A stretch of DNA of 64,000 bases from assembly GCA_963807085.1 (NCBI GenBank), contig CAWEBB010000032.1, forward strand, positions 558,001 to 622,000. Direction: 5' to 3'. The notes below the pieces were generated by a model. That model saw only the letters and a list, made by a program, of their open reading frames with translations. It was not told the DNA's origin and did no database searches. Source of the DNA: JACKII01 sp963807085. GTDB lineage: Bacteria > Pseudomonadota > Alphaproteobacteria > Bin95. Within the stretch, counting starts at the first letter, position 1. The number at the start of each line of letters is the position of its first letter. Below, piece by piece: positions 1 to 9,120 of this stretch. The translations under genes and the position numbers were made by a program.

Positions 1-2341
1 GCAGGGTACGCGGGATCGGCGTCGCCGTCATGGTGAGCACATGCATGTCGGCGCGCAGCTTTTTCAGGCGCTCCTTGTGAGCGACGCCAAAATGCTGTTC
101 TTCATCAATGATCAACAAGCCCAGCCGGTCAAACTGAATGGACTTTGACAGCAGGGCGTGGGTGCCGACGATGATATCGACCTGCCCCTCCGCCAGGTCT
201 TTTTTGGACCGGGTGGCCCGTTTTGCCGGCACCAGGCGCGAAAGCTGTTCGACGCGCACCGGCAGGCCCTGGAAACGCTCGACAAACGTTTTGTAGTGCT
301 GGCGGGCCAACAGCGTGGTCGGCACGACAACGGCGACCTGATAGCCCTCCATCACCGCAAGAAAGGCGGCGCGCAGGGCGACTTCTGTTTTGCCGAAGCC
401 GACATCGCCGCAGACCAGCCGGTCCATGGGCCGGCCGCTTGCCAGATCGTCCACCACGTCGTCGATGGCTTTGAGCTGGTCGTCGGTCTCGGCAAAGGGG
501 AAGCGGGCGCAGAATTCGGCCCAGGCACCGTCCGGCGGGCGGATTTCGTCAGCCTCGTTCACGGCGCGGGCGGCGGCGGTCTTGATCAGATCGGCCGCCA
601 TGTCGCGGATGCGCTCTTTCAGCTTGGCCTTGCGCGCCTGCCAGTTGGCGCTGCCAAGCCGGTCCAGCTGCACCGCACCGGTATCGCTGCCGTAGCGGCT
701 GAGAATTTCAATGTTTTCTACCGGAACATAGAGCTTGTTATCATCGTGGTAGAGGAGTTTCAGGCAGTCATGCGCCGCGCCACCCGCCGTGACGGTTTCC
801 AGTCCTTCATAGCGGCCGATGCCGTGATCCAGGTGAACGACCAGGTCGCCCTCGGCGATCTCCGAGACCTCGGTCAGGAATTGGTCGGCGCGCTTGCGGC
901 GGCGCGGACGGCGGCTGATGCGCTCGCCCAGCAGGTCCTGTTCGGAATAGACGGTCAGCCCTTCGGCGCTAAAGCCGTGTTCCAGCTCCAGCACCGCGGC
1001 GGACACGGGCTGCAGCGCCCGCGCGTCCTTGACCTGGGTTGCCTCGATCTCCGCCCGGTCGCGCAGCAAGTCGACAATGCGGGCGGCCGCCCCTTGGGAA
1101 TAGGCGGCCAGCAGGACATTCCGGCCCGCCTTGTTTTCGGCGGCAATGCGTTCGCCCATGGCATCGTAAAGGTCCGCGTCGCCCTTGATGCGCGCTTCGG
1201 CGAAGTCTTTGACGCGGCGCGCGCCCAGATCGAAGATTTCGCCGCCGAGCGTCGCGTCGGCAGCGAAGCGATGCCAGGTGGCGACGGCGCGCTCGCCGGT
1301 GCGCTCCTCCCACTCTTCGGGGGATAGATAGAGCCGGTCCGGCGGCAGGGGACGGTACACGCCGCCTTCGCCCGCACCCATGGTCTCGGCCAGGCTGAGG
1401 CGCGCGGTGAAATGGTCGGCGATGGTATCGAAGCGAACGCGTTTGGCTTCGGCGAACCGGTCGTCCAGGATCAGGGCGGCGTCGTCCGGCAGGTAGTCGA
1501 AGAGGGTGGCGAGCTCGTCGTGAAACAGCGGCAGCCAATGCTCCATGCCAGGGTGCCGGCGGCCGGCGCTGACGCTTTCATAGAGCCGGTCGTCGGGCGA
1601 GGCCGGGCCAAATGCCTCGCGGTAGCCGATGCGGAAGCGCTCGATAGCGTCGGCTGTCAGGCGCAACTCGTTCACCGGTGCGATGGAAAAGCCCTTGACC
1701 TCGCTAGCCGAACGCTGGGTAAGCGGGTCGAAGCGCCTGATGGTCTCCACCTCGTCGCCGAACAGGTCGAGCCTGAGCGGAAACTTGCGCGCCGGCGGGA
1801 ACAGGTCGATCAGACCGCCGCGGATGGCATATTCGCCGGGCTCCATCACCGTGTCGGTGCGATTGTAGCCGTTGGCGTTCAGGAAGTCCGTGAGCCTGTC
1901 CAGATCGAGCCGCTGGCCCTTGCGGGCGACGAAGCGGGCGTTCTCGAAGAACGAAAGCGGCGGCAGGCGCTGGAGCGCGGCATTGACCGTGGTTACCAGC
2001 AGGCGTGGCGGCTCTTTCAGCAGGCGCGAAAGCGTGGCGATGCGCTCGCTCAACACCTCCGCGTTGGGGCTGGAGCGGTCGTAGGGCAGGCAATCCCAGG
2101 CCGGCAGAAACAGCGTGTCTGTTTCGGGCGCAAAAAACTCTACAGCATGTAGCAGGCGCAAGGCGCGCTCTTCGTCCAGGCAAATCGCCATGACGCAAGG
2201 CATGGCAGGGTCCGCGAGGGCGTCGGCGAGCCAGCGGGCATCGGCGCCTTCCGGCGCGCCCGCCAATGTAAGCCTGCCGGAGAGGCGGAAAGCGCGGGCG
2301 TCCGGCTTGGCCGCTGCGTCGATCAGCGCCGCGTCATTCAT
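1..2341 (-). CDS. mfd: Transcription-repair coupling factor Mfd (C-terminal part beyond the window edge)
   Basis: ATP-dependent translocase that removes stalled RNA polymerase from DNA lesions and recruits UvrA/UvrB. The frame is open from the ATG at 2341 to the window edge, giving 780 codons; the family is about 1150 residues, so the end of the helicase and the TRD/D7 modules are missing. Visible in order: UvrB-homology start with LPAWDCLPYDR near residue 85; an RNA-polymerase-interacting region around residues 500-580 (LDHGIG, YVPVENIE); Walker A GDVGFGKTEVA near 648; DEEQHFG box near 743; MTATPIPRTL at 771. It lies 41 bp downstream of sdhE on the same strand, in the alphaproteobacterial mfd-sdhE/recG arrangement. 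The start follows LexA-independent sequence; an ATG two codons-equivalent away at 2337 is out of frame. Identity is certain. Confidence 0.97.
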   Translation of the reverse strand, partial: MNDAALIDAAAKPDARAFRLSGRLTLAGAPEGADARWLADALADPAMPCVMAICLDEERALRLLHAVEFFAPETDTLFLPAWDCLPYDRSSPNAEVLSERIATLSRLLKEPPRLLVTTVNAALQRLPPLSFFENARFVARKGQRLDLDRLTDFLNANGYNRTDTVMEPGEYAIRGGLIDLFPPARKFPLRLDLFGDEVETIRRFDPLTQRSASEVKGFSIAPVNELRLTADAIERFRIGYREAFGPASPDDRLYESVSAGRRHPGMEHWLPLFHDELATLFDYLPDDAALILDDRFAEAKRVRFDTIADHFTARLSLAETMGAGEGGVYRPLPPDRLYLSPEEWEERTGERAVATWHRFAADATLGGEIFDLGARRVKDFAEARIKGDADLYDAMGERIAAENKAGRNVLLAAYSQGAAARIVDLLRDRAEIEATQVKDARALQPVSAAVLELEHGFSAEGLTVYSEQDLLGERISRRPRRRKRADQFLTEVSEIAEGDLVVHLDHGIGRYEGLETVTAGGAAHDCLKLLYHDDNKLYVPVENIEILSRYGSDTGAVQLDRLGSANWQARKAKLKERIRDMAADLIKTAAARAVNEADEIRPPDGAWAEFCARFPFAETDDQLKAIDDVVDDLASGRPMDRLVCGDVGFGKTEVALRAAFLAVMEGYQVAVVVPTTLLARQHYKTFVERFQGLPVRVEQLSRLVPAKRATRSKKDLAEGQVDIIVGTHALLSKSIQFDRLGLLIIDEEQHFGVAHKERLKKLRADMHVLTMTATPIPRTL

Positions 2342-2382
2342 CCGCTTGTTTCCATGAGGCCATCCCCATCAGCCGGTCCCCC

Positions 2383-2649
2383 TCAATCCACGGGCCGGAA
2401 CGCCAGCAGCCGGTCGAGCACGGGCGTGCGCAGATTGGCGGGCACCGGCTCGCGCCCGGTAATCCAGTCGATCAGTTCGGGGTCGATACGGTCCAGCACT
2501 TGCTCAAAATCCGCCAACTCTTCGGCGGACATATCGGCCAGATACCGGTCGGCGAAGCGGCCAAGCAGCAGATCGCTTTCCTTGGTGCCGCGATGCCATG
2601 CCCGGAAATGCAGGCGTTTGCGGGTCTTTTCCAGTCCAGTCATGCTCAT
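2383..2649 (-). CDS. sdhE: Succinate dehydrogenase assembly factor SdhE (FAD assembly factor, DUF339)
   Basis: Small cytoplasmic protein of 88 residues that promotes covalent flavin attachment to the succinate dehydrogenase flavoprotein SdhA. The sequence has the family hallmark RGxxE (HRGTKESDLLLGRF) and the conserved C-terminal helix ending in a D-x-E-L-I-D-W-I pattern (DPELIDWITGREPVP). Length equals the family norm. Two ATGs lie close together (2649 and 2643); neither has a clear Shine-Dalgarno, so the first is chosen. It is transcribed just ahead of mfd and divergently from recG, a neighbourhood common in Alphaproteobacteria. In the published literature the family is also called CptB or YgfY. 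Confidence 0.93.
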   Translation of the reverse strand: MSMTGLEKTRKRLHFRAWHRGTKESDLLLGRFADRYLADMSAEELADFEQVLDRIDPELIDWITGREPVPANLRTPVLDRLLAFRPVD

Positions 2650-2780
2650 GGCTACGCTGAATGCCCGAAGGCAGGCGGTGAACGCAATGGGCTTTGTTGA
2701 CCGGCGATGTTTTTAACGTGGGGGACGCGCCGGCACTATGCGAGGTCCGCCGTCAGAAGGGCGAGGCCAGAGGGGCGAGG

Positions 2781-3095
2781 TTAGGGGTGGGGCCAGAGAC
2801 GGGGTTGGTGCGTTGCAGTCGTCCAACTGCTGTCTGAGTGCCCTTTCCAGACGAGCCGGGCGATGTCGGCGGCGGCCACGACCGCCTGGGCCAGCACGCA
2901 GAACAGGATCACGCCGACGCCCGCGGCCATGTCCGGCGCCGTGACCAATGCCACCAGCACCATAAGGATGAGGGAAAGGCCGTTGGCGAGAATGGTCCGC
3001 GGTGTGCGCGGCCAGTCCCGCAGGATGGTCAAGAAAACACGGCTGATGATCAGCGCGATCAAAAATGCCGTTACGAACAGGCCCAAGGTTTCCAT
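2781..3095 (-). CDS. Small hypothetical membrane protein, three predicted transmembrane segments
   Basis: Protein of 104 residues that I do not recognise. Three hydrophobic stretches are visible: residues about 3-24, 35-55 and 58-80, joined by short basic linkers (RDWPRTPRT), and a hydrophilic histidine- and tryptophan-containing tail. The ATG at 3095 is preferred because an AAAGG lies 8-12 bases upstream; the same frame could start at 3140 with 15 more residues. It sits between sdhE and the AT-rich recG upstream region, on the sdhE strand, 131 bp upstream of sdhE. No enzymatic motif is visible. Function unknown; reality as a gene is supported by the membrane pattern and by its position between two well-defined genes. 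Confidence 0.55.
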   Translation of the reverse strand: METLGLFVTAFLIALIISRVFLTILRDWPRTPRTILANGLSLILMVLVALVTAPDMAAGVGVILFCVLAQAVVAAADIARLVWKGHSDSSWTTATHQPRLWPHP

Positions 3096-3359
3096 CTCAG
3101 CAAGCCTTTTGTCGTTGAATTTCGCTGCAACTTTATACAAGTTACTCCAGAAATCAACTCATTTCACGCCATATTTATAGGTATCGATTAAAATACAATA
3201 TGATATATTTTCTATATTAGTAATAAGTGCAAAGGATGAATTGGAGAAAGCAACAGGTTCTTTAAATACCCTTGCCCCCTTGATGGCAGTGGCCTTCTAC
3301 GACGCGGCGGAAGCCGGCACCCTCTATCGAAGCGCGCCTCGCCGGGATAATCTGCCGCC
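3096..3359. promoter_or_regulatory. AT-rich divergent intergenic region upstream of recG
   Basis: The 264 bp between the small membrane protein and recG includes, at about 3120-3270, one of the most AT-rich stretches in the window, in sharp contrast to the roughly 65% GC surroundings. It contains several TATA-like hexamers (around 3190-3230) but no clear -35/-10 pair I can defend. It most likely holds the divergent promoters for recG and the membrane protein/sdhE/mfd side. A 94-codon frame starting at TTG 3241 overlaps recG and looks spurious. Confidence 0.4.
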
Positions 3360-5465
3360 ATGCGCCCGGAAATCCTGTTCCCCCTGTTCCGAACGGTCGG
3401 CTCCATCAAGGGCGTCGGCCCGAAGATCGCCGCGCTGGTCGAAAAGCTGGCGGGACCGTGGCTGCGCGATTTGGTCTTTTTGCTGCCCGCAGGCATCGTC
3501 GACCGGCGCTATCAGCCGCCGGTGATCGAGGCGGAACCGGGGCGGCTTGCGACCCTCAAGCTCAAGGTGATCGGCCATCAGCCGGGGCGGGGGCCGCGCC
3601 AGCCTTATCGCGTGATCGCCGGCGATGCGACGGGTGAGGTGGCGCTGGTCTATTTCCACGCCTCCAGGCCCTATCTGGAGAAATTGCTGCCGCCGGGCGA
3701 GGAGCGCCTGGTGAGCGGCATGGTCGAGGACTATCGCGGCAACCTGCAGATGACCCATCCGGACCATGTGGTGACCCTGGAGGACGCCGCCGACCTGCCG
3801 CTGATCGAGCCGGTCTATCCACTGACCGCGGGTCTGACCGCAAAGACCCTGCGCAAGGCGGTGGCGCAGGCGGTGGAGAGCCTGCCGGACCTGCCGGAAT
3901 GGCAGGATTGGACGCTGATGCAACGCCATGGCTGGCCGGGCTGGCTGGACGCTGTTCGGGCAGCGCATGCGCCGGAGGGGCCGGAAGCGCTCGATCCTAA
4001 CAGCCAGGCCCGGCAGCGGCTCGCCTATGACGAATTGCTCGCAAACCAATTGGCGCTGGCGCTGGTGCGGGCCAAGCAGAAGCGGCGGCCGGGGCCGGTG
4101 CTACCGGCGGGCGCTCTGGCGAAGAAGGCGGAGGTGCTGCTGCCATTCCAGTTGACAGGCGCGCAGCGGCATGCGCTGGCGGAGATCGGCGCTGACCTCG
4201 CATCCGGCCAGCGGATGCAGCGCCTGCTGCAGGGCGATGTTGGCAGCGGCAAGACCGTGGTGGCGCTGCTGGCCATGCTGGAGGCGGTGGATGCCGGCGG
4301 CCAGGCGGCCCTGATGGCTCCGACGGAAATCCTGGTGCGCCAGCACGCAGAGACCATCGCACCCATCGCCGCCAAATTGGGCCTTAAGACCGTGGTGCTG
4401 ACCGGGCGCGACAAAGGCAAGTCGCGCGAGCGCATCCTGGAGGACATCGCCAACGGGTTCGCGCCCCTGGTGCTGGGAACTCATGCCCTGGTGCAGGAGT
4501 TGGTGCATTTCCAGCGGCTGCTGCTGGCGGTGGTGGACGAGCAGCATCGCTTCGGCGTCGACCAGCGGCTGGTACTGGCGGAAAAGGGGCCCAAGGGCGG
4601 TCCGAATGGGAAGGGTGGCGGCTGTCACACTCTGGTGATGACAGCGACGCCGATCCCGCGCACGCTGATGCTGACCGCCTATGGCGATCTGGACTGGTCG
4701 CGGCTGACGGACAAGCCGGCCGGGCGGCAGCCGGTCGACACCCGCGTGGTGCCCGCCAGCCGGCTGGGCGACGTCGCCGAGGGGCTGGGCCGCACCATCG
4801 CCCGGGGCGGCAAGGCCTATTGGGTATGCCCCCTGGTGGAGGAAAGCGAGAACAGCGACCTAGCGGCGGCAGAAGACCGTTATGCCGCGCTCAAGAGCCG
4901 CTTCGGCAAGGCGGTCGGGCTGATCCACGGACGCATGAAGGCCGCGGACAAGGAAGCCGCCATGCACGCCTTCGCCGAGGGGGAAATTCAACTATTAGTT
5001 GCTACTACCGTCATCGAAGTGGGGGTGAACGTGCCCGACGCGACCATCATGGTGATCGAGCACGCCGAGCGCTTCGGCCTCGCGCAATTGCACCAGTTGC
5101 GCGGCCGGGTCGGGCGCGGGGCGCAGGCCTCCACCTGTGTGCTGCTCTATCATCAGCCGTTGGGCGCGACGGCCAAGGCGCGGTTGGAGACCTTGCGCAG
5201 TACCGACGACGGCTTCGTCATTGCCGAGCAAGACCTGAAACTGCGCGGCGCGGGCGAGGTGCTGGGCACGAAACAAAGCGGCCTGCCGGGCTTCAAGCTG
5301 GCCGATCTGGAGCATCATGCCGACCTGCTGGCGATCGCCCGCGACGACGCCCGTCTCATCTGCGAGCGTGACCTGAGCCTGGAGAGCGAGCGTGGGCAGG
5401 CGCTGCGGATACTGCTCTACCTGTTCGAGCAGGACGCCGCGGTGCGTTATGCCAAAGTGGGGTGA
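3360..5465 (+). CDS. recG: ATP-dependent DNA helicase RecG
   Basis: Branched-DNA translocase of 701 residues that remodels stalled replication forks and Holliday junctions. Visible architecture: N-terminal wedge with a helix-hairpin-helix-like GVGPKIA at residues 19-25, OB-fold around 50-150, Walker A GDVGSGKTVVA near 291, DEQHRFG (DExH box) near 392, TATPIPRTLMLTAYGDLD near 427, helicase C domain with ATTVIEVGVNVPDA near 545 and QLRGRVGRG near 578. Length is that of the family (about 690-700). The ATG at 3360 starts with MRPEILFPLF, as in relatives. Its stop is 7 bp from the stop of the convergent acyl-CoA synthetase gene. Divergent from sdhE-mfd. Identity is certain. Confidence 0.97.
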   Translation: MRPEILFPLFRTVGSIKGVGPKIAALVEKLAGPWLRDLVFLLPAGIVDRRYQPPVIEAEPGRLATLKLKVIGHQPGRGPRQPYRVIAGDATGEVALVYFHASRPYLEKLLPPGEERLVSGMVEDYRGNLQMTHPDHVVTLEDAADLPLIEPVYPLTAGLTAKTLRKAVAQAVESLPDLPEWQDWTLMQRHGWPGWLDAVRAAHAPEGPEALDPNSQARQRLAYDELLANQLALALVRAKQKRRPGPVLPAGALAKKAEVLLPFQLTGAQRHALAEIGADLASGQRMQRLLQGDVGSGKTVVALLAMLEAVDAGGQAALMAPTEILVRQHAETIAPIAAKLGLKTVVLTGRDKGKSRERILEDIANGFAPLVLGTHALVQELVHFQRLLLAVVDEQHRFGVDQRLVLAEKGPKGGPNGKGGGCHTLVMTATPIPRTLMLTAYGDLDWSRLTDKPAGRQPVDTRVVPASRLGDVAEGLGRTIARGGKAYWVCPLVEESENSDLAAAEDRYAALKSRFGKAVGLIHGRMKAADKEAAMHAFAEGEIQLLVATTVIEVGVNVPDATIMVIEHAERFGLAQLHQLRGRVGRGAQASTCVLLYHQPLGATAKARLETLRSTDDGFVIAEQDLKLRGAGEVLGTKQSGLPGFKLADLEHHADLLAIARDDARLICERDLSLESERGQALRILLYLFEQDAAVRYAKVG

Positions 5466-5472
5466 GGAAGGT

Positions 5473-7002
5473 TCACCCGGCCGGTTCAGATCGGTGGACA
5501 CTCGAGGCGTTCGATCCGGTTGCAAGAGCGGCGCGTAGGTCGGCTTTGAGAATCTTGCCGGCGGCGGATTTCGGCATCGCATCCATGAAAATCACCGCCT
5601 TCGGGCATTTGTAGGCGGCGAGGTGGGCGCGGCAGTGGGCGATGATCGTCTCGGCAGTCAATGCAATCGGTGCGCTCGGCGTGACGACTGCGGTGACGGC
5701 CTCGCCCCATTTGGGGTGGGGCAGGCCGATGGCGGCCGCCTCGCGCACGCCGGGACAGGCGTGCAAAACGTTTTCGACCTCGGTCGAATAGACGTTCTCG
5801 CCGCCCGTGATGATCATATCCTTCGTGCGGTCGGCGATGAACAGCCAACCGTCTGCATCGAAGCGGCCCAGATCGCCCGTCTCCAGCCAGCCGTCCCGGA
5901 AGGTGACCGCGTTCTCGCCCGGACGCTGCCAATAGCCCGCCGAAACATTGGCGCCTTTAACCTGGATCGGCCCAACCTCGCCCGGTGGCAGCTCTCCGCC
6001 ATCCAATCCCGCGATACGCATGGCCACACCCGGGATAGGCTGGCCGCAGGAGGCGAGGCGCTCACCAGCCGACTCGGCCATGCCGGCGGGCCAGGGGGTG
6101 GCCGCAACGGTGCCGGCAGCCTCGGTCAAGCCATAAATATGCTGGAACACAGGCCCGAACGCCGCCTGCGCCCGCTGCAGCATGGCGACAGGCATGGGCG
6201 CCGAGCCGTAAAGCACTCGGCGGATACTGGCCAGGTCGCGCGGCCGCGCCTCCGCCGCGTCCAGCGTCAACAGGATCATGGTCGGCACGACCTGGGTGCC
6301 GGTGCAGCCATGCGCCTGGATCAGGTCGAGCGCCCGGCCCGCATCGAAGCGAGGCAGAAACACATGCTGCGCGCCGAGCGCCGTGAAGGAAAAACAGGCC
6401 CAGGAATCGGCCTGATGAAACATGGGGGCTGCGTGCAGCCAGACATCGTCGCGCCGGAACTGGCCCAACACGATCTTGTTGGTGGCGGAGGCGGCCACGT
6501 TGCGGTGGCTCAGCATGACGCCTTTGGGCCGGCCGGTGGTGCCGCCCGTGTAGCAGAGATGGGCGAGGCCGTGTTCGTTGCCCGTGACGGGTTCGGCGGG
6601 CTCCGAGGCCGCGATCAGGCCCTCCCAATCGCTCGTAGACAAGCACAATCGTGCGGATTCCGCGGCCAGCAGCGGCGCGCAGGCTTCGTCGTGCAGGACG
6701 GCCGCGCAATCCGCATCGCTCAGAATGAAGGCGGTTTCGGCGGGTGACAGGCGGATGTTGAGAGGAACGACCGCCAACCCCGCGAACGAACAGGCAAAAT
6801 AGGCCTCGTAATAGAATGCGCAGTTTTCTGCCGCCACGGCCACGCGGGCGCCGGGCGCCAGACCGCGCGCTGCCAGGCCGGCGGCAGCACGGCGGACGCG
6901 AAGGGCGGTCTCCGCATAGGTGCGGCGCACGGGGCCGTCAATCAATGCGGGCCGTCGGCCGTCGAAACGTTCAGCATGGAGCAGCCAGTCGTGCAGCAGC
7001 AT
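5473..7002 (-). CDS. Acyl-CoA synthetase (AMP-forming, ANL superfamily)
   Basis: Cytoplasmic acyl/aryl-CoA ligase of 509 residues that activates a carboxylic acid to its CoA thioester by way of an acyl-AMP. The AMP-binding P-loop YTGGTTGRPKGV, the A5 motif YGLTEAAG, the A7 motif TGDLGRFDADG and hinge, and the C-terminal lysine region PKSAAGKILK are all present. The frame stays open upstream to 7251, but that extension lacks family sequence and overlaps the divergent MaoC gene; the ATG at 7002 (MLLHDWLLHAERF) matches usual N-termini. It is divergent from the MaoC hydratase, which suggests the two act in the same degradation pathway. The acid substrate cannot be told from sequence. Confidence 0.92.
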   Translation of the reverse strand: MLLHDWLLHAERFDGRRPALIDGPVRRTYAETALRVRRAAAGLAARGLAPGARVAVAAENCAFYYEAYFACSFAGLAVVPLNIRLSPAETAFILSDADCAAVLHDEACAPLLAAESARLCLSTSDWEGLIAASEPAEPVTGNEHGLAHLCYTGGTTGRPKGVMLSHRNVAASATNKIVLGQFRRDDVWLHAAPMFHQADSWACFSFTALGAQHVFLPRFDAGRALDLIQAHGCTGTQVVPTMILLTLDAAEARPRDLASIRRVLYGSAPMPVAMLQRAQAAFGPVFQHIYGLTEAAGTVAATPWPAGMAESAGERLASCGQPIPGVAMRIAGLDGGELPPGEVGPIQVKGANVSAGYWQRPGENAVTFRDGWLETGDLGRFDADGWLFIADRTKDMIITGGENVYSTEVENVLHACPGVREAAAIGLPHPKWGEAVTAVVTPSAPIALTAETIIAHCRAHLAAYKCPKAVIFMDAMPKSAAGKILKADLRAALATGSNASSVHRSEPAG

Positions 7003-7115
7003 GGGTTTTCCCGCGCGTTGTTTTCTTGCCGTCAGTATAAGGGCGCGGTTGGCGATTTTGTCCAAGCCGCTATGATTCCTTGGTGCGCCCCTTTCGTCCA
7101 AGAGCGAAGCTGCCC

Positions 7116-8012
7116 ATGCCCATCGACTATGACCGCCTGATGCGGCGCGAATTTCCCACCGTGGAGCACCACTACACCGCGCGGGACACGGCGCTCTATG
7201 CGCTGAGCATCGGCCTTGGCTCCGACCCGGTGGACGAGGCGCAACTGCCATTCGTCTATGAAAAGAACCTGCTGGCGCTGCCGTTCATGGCGGGCATTCT
7301 GGCCTATCCGGGCCTGTGGATCCGCGAGCCGGACACCGGGCTGGACTGGGAGCATGCCCTGCATGCCGAGCAAGGCATGGAATTCCTGGCGCCGTTGCCG
7401 GTCGAAGGCTGCATCACGGCCCAGACCCGCATTACCGGCATCGTCGACAAGGGCGAGGATAGGGGCGCCCTGATCTATACCGAGCGCACCGGCGTGGATG
7501 CGGCGAGCGGGCAGGAACTGTTCCGCGTCTTTCACACCACCTTTGCCCGGCGCGACGGCGGCTTTGGCGGCCCGGCGGGCCCTGTGCGCCAACCGCAGCC
7601 CATGCCGGAGCGTGCGCCCGATGTGGTCTGCGATCTGCCGACCCTGCCCCAGCAGGCGCTGCTCTACCGGCTGAATGGCGATCCGAACCCGCACAACGCC
7701 GACCCGGCGGCGGCGCGGGCGGCGGGCTTTGACCGGCCGATCCTGCAGGGCCTTTGTACCTATGCCATCGCCGGCCACGCGGTGTTGCGGAAGTGCTGCG
7801 CCTACCGCCCGGACCGGCTGCGTGCGCTCCATGTTCGGTTGTCGGCCCCGGTCTATCCGGGCGAAACGCTGCGCACCGAAATCTGGCAGGGGCTGGAGGG
7901 TGGGGCGGTTGGCTTCCGGACCCGCGCGGTCGAGCGAGACGTCGTCGTGCTGAACAATGGCCGCGCCGACCTGGCAAGATGTGGCGGCTTGCGCCTAAAC
8001 CCAGCCCTGTAG
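7116..8012 (+). CDS. MaoC-family enoyl-CoA hydratase (double hot-dog fold) with altered hydratase motif
   Basis: 298-residue protein with two hot-dog domains, as in hydratase 2-type enzymes that hydrate trans-2-enoyl-CoA to (R)-3-hydroxyacyl-CoA. The N-terminal half carries FVYEKNLLALPFM, the C-terminal half the hydratase-2 segment YRLNGDPNP followed by GFDRPILQGLCTY. In the family signature G-D-x-N-P-L-H-x-D-P the sixth and seventh positions are Leu-His; here they are His-Asn, so the usual catalytic His is replaced by Asn with a His one position earlier. The Asp is kept. ATG 7116 (MPIDYDRLM) is preferred to an upstream ATG at 7080. The 3' end overlaps hemH by 18 bp, tail to tail. Confidence 0.88.
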   Translation: MPIDYDRLMRREFPTVEHHYTARDTALYALSIGLGSDPVDEAQLPFVYEKNLLALPFMAGILAYPGLWIREPDTGLDWEHALHAEQGMEFLAPLPVEGCITAQTRITGIVDKGEDRGALIYTERTGVDAASGQELFRVFHTTFARRDGGFGGPAGPVRQPQPMPERAPDVVCDLPTLPQQALLYRLNGDPNPHNADPAAARAAGFDRPILQGLCTYAIAGHAVLRKCCAYRPDRLRALHVRLSAPVYPGETLRTEIWQGLEGGAVGFRTRAVERDVVVLNNGRADLARCGGLRLNPAL

Positions 8013-9023
8013 CTCGCGCCGGACGAGCTTTTCCAGTAGGGCCAGATGGGGCTCGCTGTCGTTCAGGCCCGGGACGAAGGTGAACTGTTTGCCCCCGGCG
8101 GCCTGGAACTGCTCCTCGCCGGTGATCGCGATTTCCTCCAGCGTCTCCAGGCAGTCGGCGCTGAAGCCCGGCGTGATGACGGCGATGCGTCCGACGCCCT
8201 TCCGGCCCAAGTCGGCGAACAGTTCGTCGGTATAGGGTTTCAGCCACTCTTCCCGGCCGAAGCGGGATTGGAAGCTCAGCTTGACCCGGTGCGCGGGCCA
8301 GCCCAGCGCCCCCTGTAACAGGCGGGCGGTCTTTGCGCAGAAGCAGTGATAGGGATCGCCCAACTCCAGATAGCGCTTCGGCACGCCGTGGAAACTTGCC
8401 ACCAGCACCTCCGGTTCCCAATCCAGCCCGGCCAGGTGTGCCCGCACCGAATTGGCCAATGCCTCGATATAGGCGGGTTCGTCGTGCCATTGCGGCAGCA
8501 CCCGCGCGGCTGGCTGCCAGCGCTCGTCCATCAGCGCCAGGAAGAACGCATCACAGGCGGTTGCGGTCGTGGGCGCGGCGTACTGTGGATAGAGCGGGGC
8601 GAACAGGATGCGCTGGCAGCCCTGCTCGATCAACGCCCTGACGCGCGAGCGGATCGAGGGGTTGCCGTAGCGCATGCCCCAATCCACCACCACGTCCGGC
8701 AGGTCGGCGAGCCGGGCCGCCACGCCCTCTGCCTGGGCGCGGGTAATGGTGCGGAGTGGGGACTCGTTGCGCTCCTTGTCCCAGATCTTGTCGTAGGCTT
8801 CGCCGCTCTTTTTGGGGCGGGTGTTCAGGATAATGCCATTCAAAATGCCCCACCAGAGCGCTCGATTCACGTCGATCACCCGCCGGTCGGATAGGAACTC
8901 CTTCAGATAGCGCCGCATGGAAGTAGAATCGGTCGCATCCGGCGTGCCGAGCGCGGCGAACAGCACGCCCACTTTCGGCGTCGGCACGGGCGGGTGGTCA
9001 GGAGGCAAATGATAGACAGACAT
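7995..9023 (-). CDS. hemH: Ferrochelatase
   Basis: Inserts Fe2+ into protoporphyrin IX in the last step of protoheme synthesis. 342 residues, the usual bacterial length. The N-terminal strand carries VGVLFAALGTPDA; the catalytic histidine sits in SFHGVPKRYLELGDPY near residue 210, and the conserved acidic face in PGFSADCLETLEEI near 285 includes the Glu. CHCFCAKT-type cysteines (YHCFCAKTA) are present but an iron-sulfur cluster is not implied. The start at ATG 9023 gives MSVYHLPPDHPP. It is convergent with the MaoC gene, overlapping its last 18 bp, and has no obvious heme gene partners in the window. Confidence 0.96.
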   Translation of the reverse strand: MSVYHLPPDHPPVPTPKVGVLFAALGTPDATDSTSMRRYLKEFLSDRRVIDVNRALWWGILNGIILNTRPKKSGEAYDKIWDKERNESPLRTITRAQAEGVAARLADLPDVVVDWGMRYGNPSIRSRVRALIEQGCQRILFAPLYPQYAAPTTATACDAFFLALMDERWQPAARVLPQWHDEPAYIEALANSVRAHLAGLDWEPEVLVASFHGVPKRYLELGDPYHCFCAKTARLLQGALGWPAHRVKLSFQSRFGREEWLKPYTDELFADLGRKGVGRIAVITPGFSADCLETLEEIAITGEEQFQAAGGKQFTFVPGLNDSEPHLALLEKLVRRELQGWV

Positions 9024-9120
9024 CCAAGGCGCTTCCCTTGACGTGAGGAATGCAGGTATTCGAGCACGCGTATATCGCGTCGACTACGCGATACGGCGTC
9101 ACTAGAGGGAAGGATCAAGG

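Noticed and set aside
158..1327. Long open frame on the plus strand (389 codons)
   Set aside because: It is the antisense shadow of mfd, whose motifs are clear on the minus strand; high GC keeps the opposite frame open.
7003..7251. N-terminal extension of the acyl-CoA synthetase frame
   Set aside because: Composition is not protein-like and it would overlap the divergent MaoC start; the ATG at 7002 fits the family.
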